Positions 32,158 through 32,501 of a stretch of 32,501 bases of DNA are shown here, piece after piece. Under the pieces are notes generated by a model. The model saw nothing but the letters and a program-made list of their open reading frames with translations. It was not told the origin of the DNA and ran no database searches. Every line of letters begins with the position of its first letter. The stretch's first letter is position 1. The position numbers and the translations under genes are program-made. The stretch covers positions 1 to 32,501 of the forward strand of contig JALOCI010000032.1 of NCBI GenBank assembly GCA_023227835.1, in the 5' to 3' direction. Source of the stretch: Bacteroidales bacterium (GTDB lineage Bacteria > Bacteroidota > Bacteroidia > Bacteroidales > UBA932).

Positions 32158-32501
32158 ATGTTCGTCAATGTCATTCTTCCGCTTAAGTTCAGGGATGAGG
32201 TGACATACGGGGTGCCCGAAGAATTTCACGGCAATATTCAGATCGGGTCTGTTGTAAGAGTCAACTTTGCAAACAAGGAGTATAATGCCGTTGTCTCTGC
32301 TATTACTCACACAAAAGGAGACTATAAGGGCAGAATAAAGGACATTATTGATCTGCGGCAGGATTACCGGATTACCGGAACAGAGCTTAAACTCTGGGAT
32401 TGGATGGCAAAGTACTATCTATGTACATCTGGTGAAGTATACAAAGCGGCATACCCGGCAGTAATTGCAGCTGCAGAGAGTAAAAGAAAGAGACGCACAC
32501 T
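32158..32501 (+). CDS. priA: Primosomal protein PriA, N-terminal part, truncated by window end
   Basis: The first 114 codons of PriA, the helicase that restarts stalled replication forks; the rest lies outside the window. The N-terminal 3'-DNA-binding domain is recognisable: FVNVILPLKFRDEVTYGVPEEF, then GSVVRVNFANKEYNAVV, a linker, and KLWDWMAKYYLCTSGEVYKAA, which matches the family's WMAxYYLCxxGEVxxAALP motif. The ATG at 32158 has a purine-rich stretch (AAAGGGTGA) a few bases upstream and could serve as an independent start. The frame, however, is continuous with ispH, so as the sequence stands PriA can also be made as the C-terminal part of an IspH-PriA chain. Confidence 0.88.
   Translation, partial: MFVNVILPLKFRDEVTYGVPEEFHGNIQIGSVVRVNFANKEYNAVVSAITHTKGDYKGRIKDIIDLRQDYRITGTELKLWDWMAKYYLCTSGEVYKAAYPAVIAAAESKRKRRT

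Overview
The window reads as a Bacteroidota (Bacteroidetes) chromosome, most likely order Bacteroidales. The evidence is family-level: a cysteine-less DUF4369/TlpA-like lipoprotein, a DUF4783 protein, a glycogen synthase fused to an alpha-glucan phosphorylase, weak Shine-Dalgarno sequences, and gene starts preceded by the Bacteroidetes -7 box TAnnTTTG. Genes are tightly packed. No gap between genes exceeds 300 bases, and I found no rRNA, tRNA, CRISPR array or insertion sequence.

Layout. (1) 1-3634, plus strand: the 3' end of an ABC exporter, two small translation-coupled peptides with double-glycine leaders, a TolC-like outer-membrane channel and a membrane-fusion protein. This looks like a bacteriocin-type peptide export locus and is the best candidate for an undescribed system. 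tsaB follows (3644-4354). (2) 4357-6391, minus: greA, a HIT protein and a thioredoxin-fold lipoprotein that has lost its CXXC. (3) 6468-19813, minus: an almost gap-free transcription unit in the order xseA, xseB, glgB, debranching enzyme, GT4 glycosyltransferase, GH57 enzyme, GT3-GT35 fusion, ribF, small membrane protein. It builds and breaks down glycogen. An 84-bp heptanucleotide tandem repeat forms the xseA-xseB junction. (4) 19885-23875, plus: engB, prs, nadE, a small Cys-rich membrane protein and der. (5) 23847-30542: a two-component region. The minus-strand pairs rlmH + large NtrB-type histidine kinase and ppx/gppA-like + sigma-54 response regulator flank a plus-strand DUF4783 gene. That gene has a sigma-54-type GG-N10-GC promoter candidate. 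(6) 30590-32501, plus: cmk and ispH, with ispH reading in frame, without a stop codon, into the N-terminal part of priA, which runs off the window.

How the genes work together: the glycogen enzymes cover elongation (GT3 and GT4), branching (GlgB), debranching (GDE) and phosphorolysis (GT35), plus a GH57 amylase/transferase. No ADP-glucose pyrophosphorylase is present here. The kinase, regulator and sigma-54-like promoter suggest a local signalling circuit in which the regulator, lacking a DNA-binding domain, may act from solution. Several plus- and minus-strand genes have a -7 box only 5-6 nt before the ATG, pointing to leaderless or nearly leaderless transcripts.
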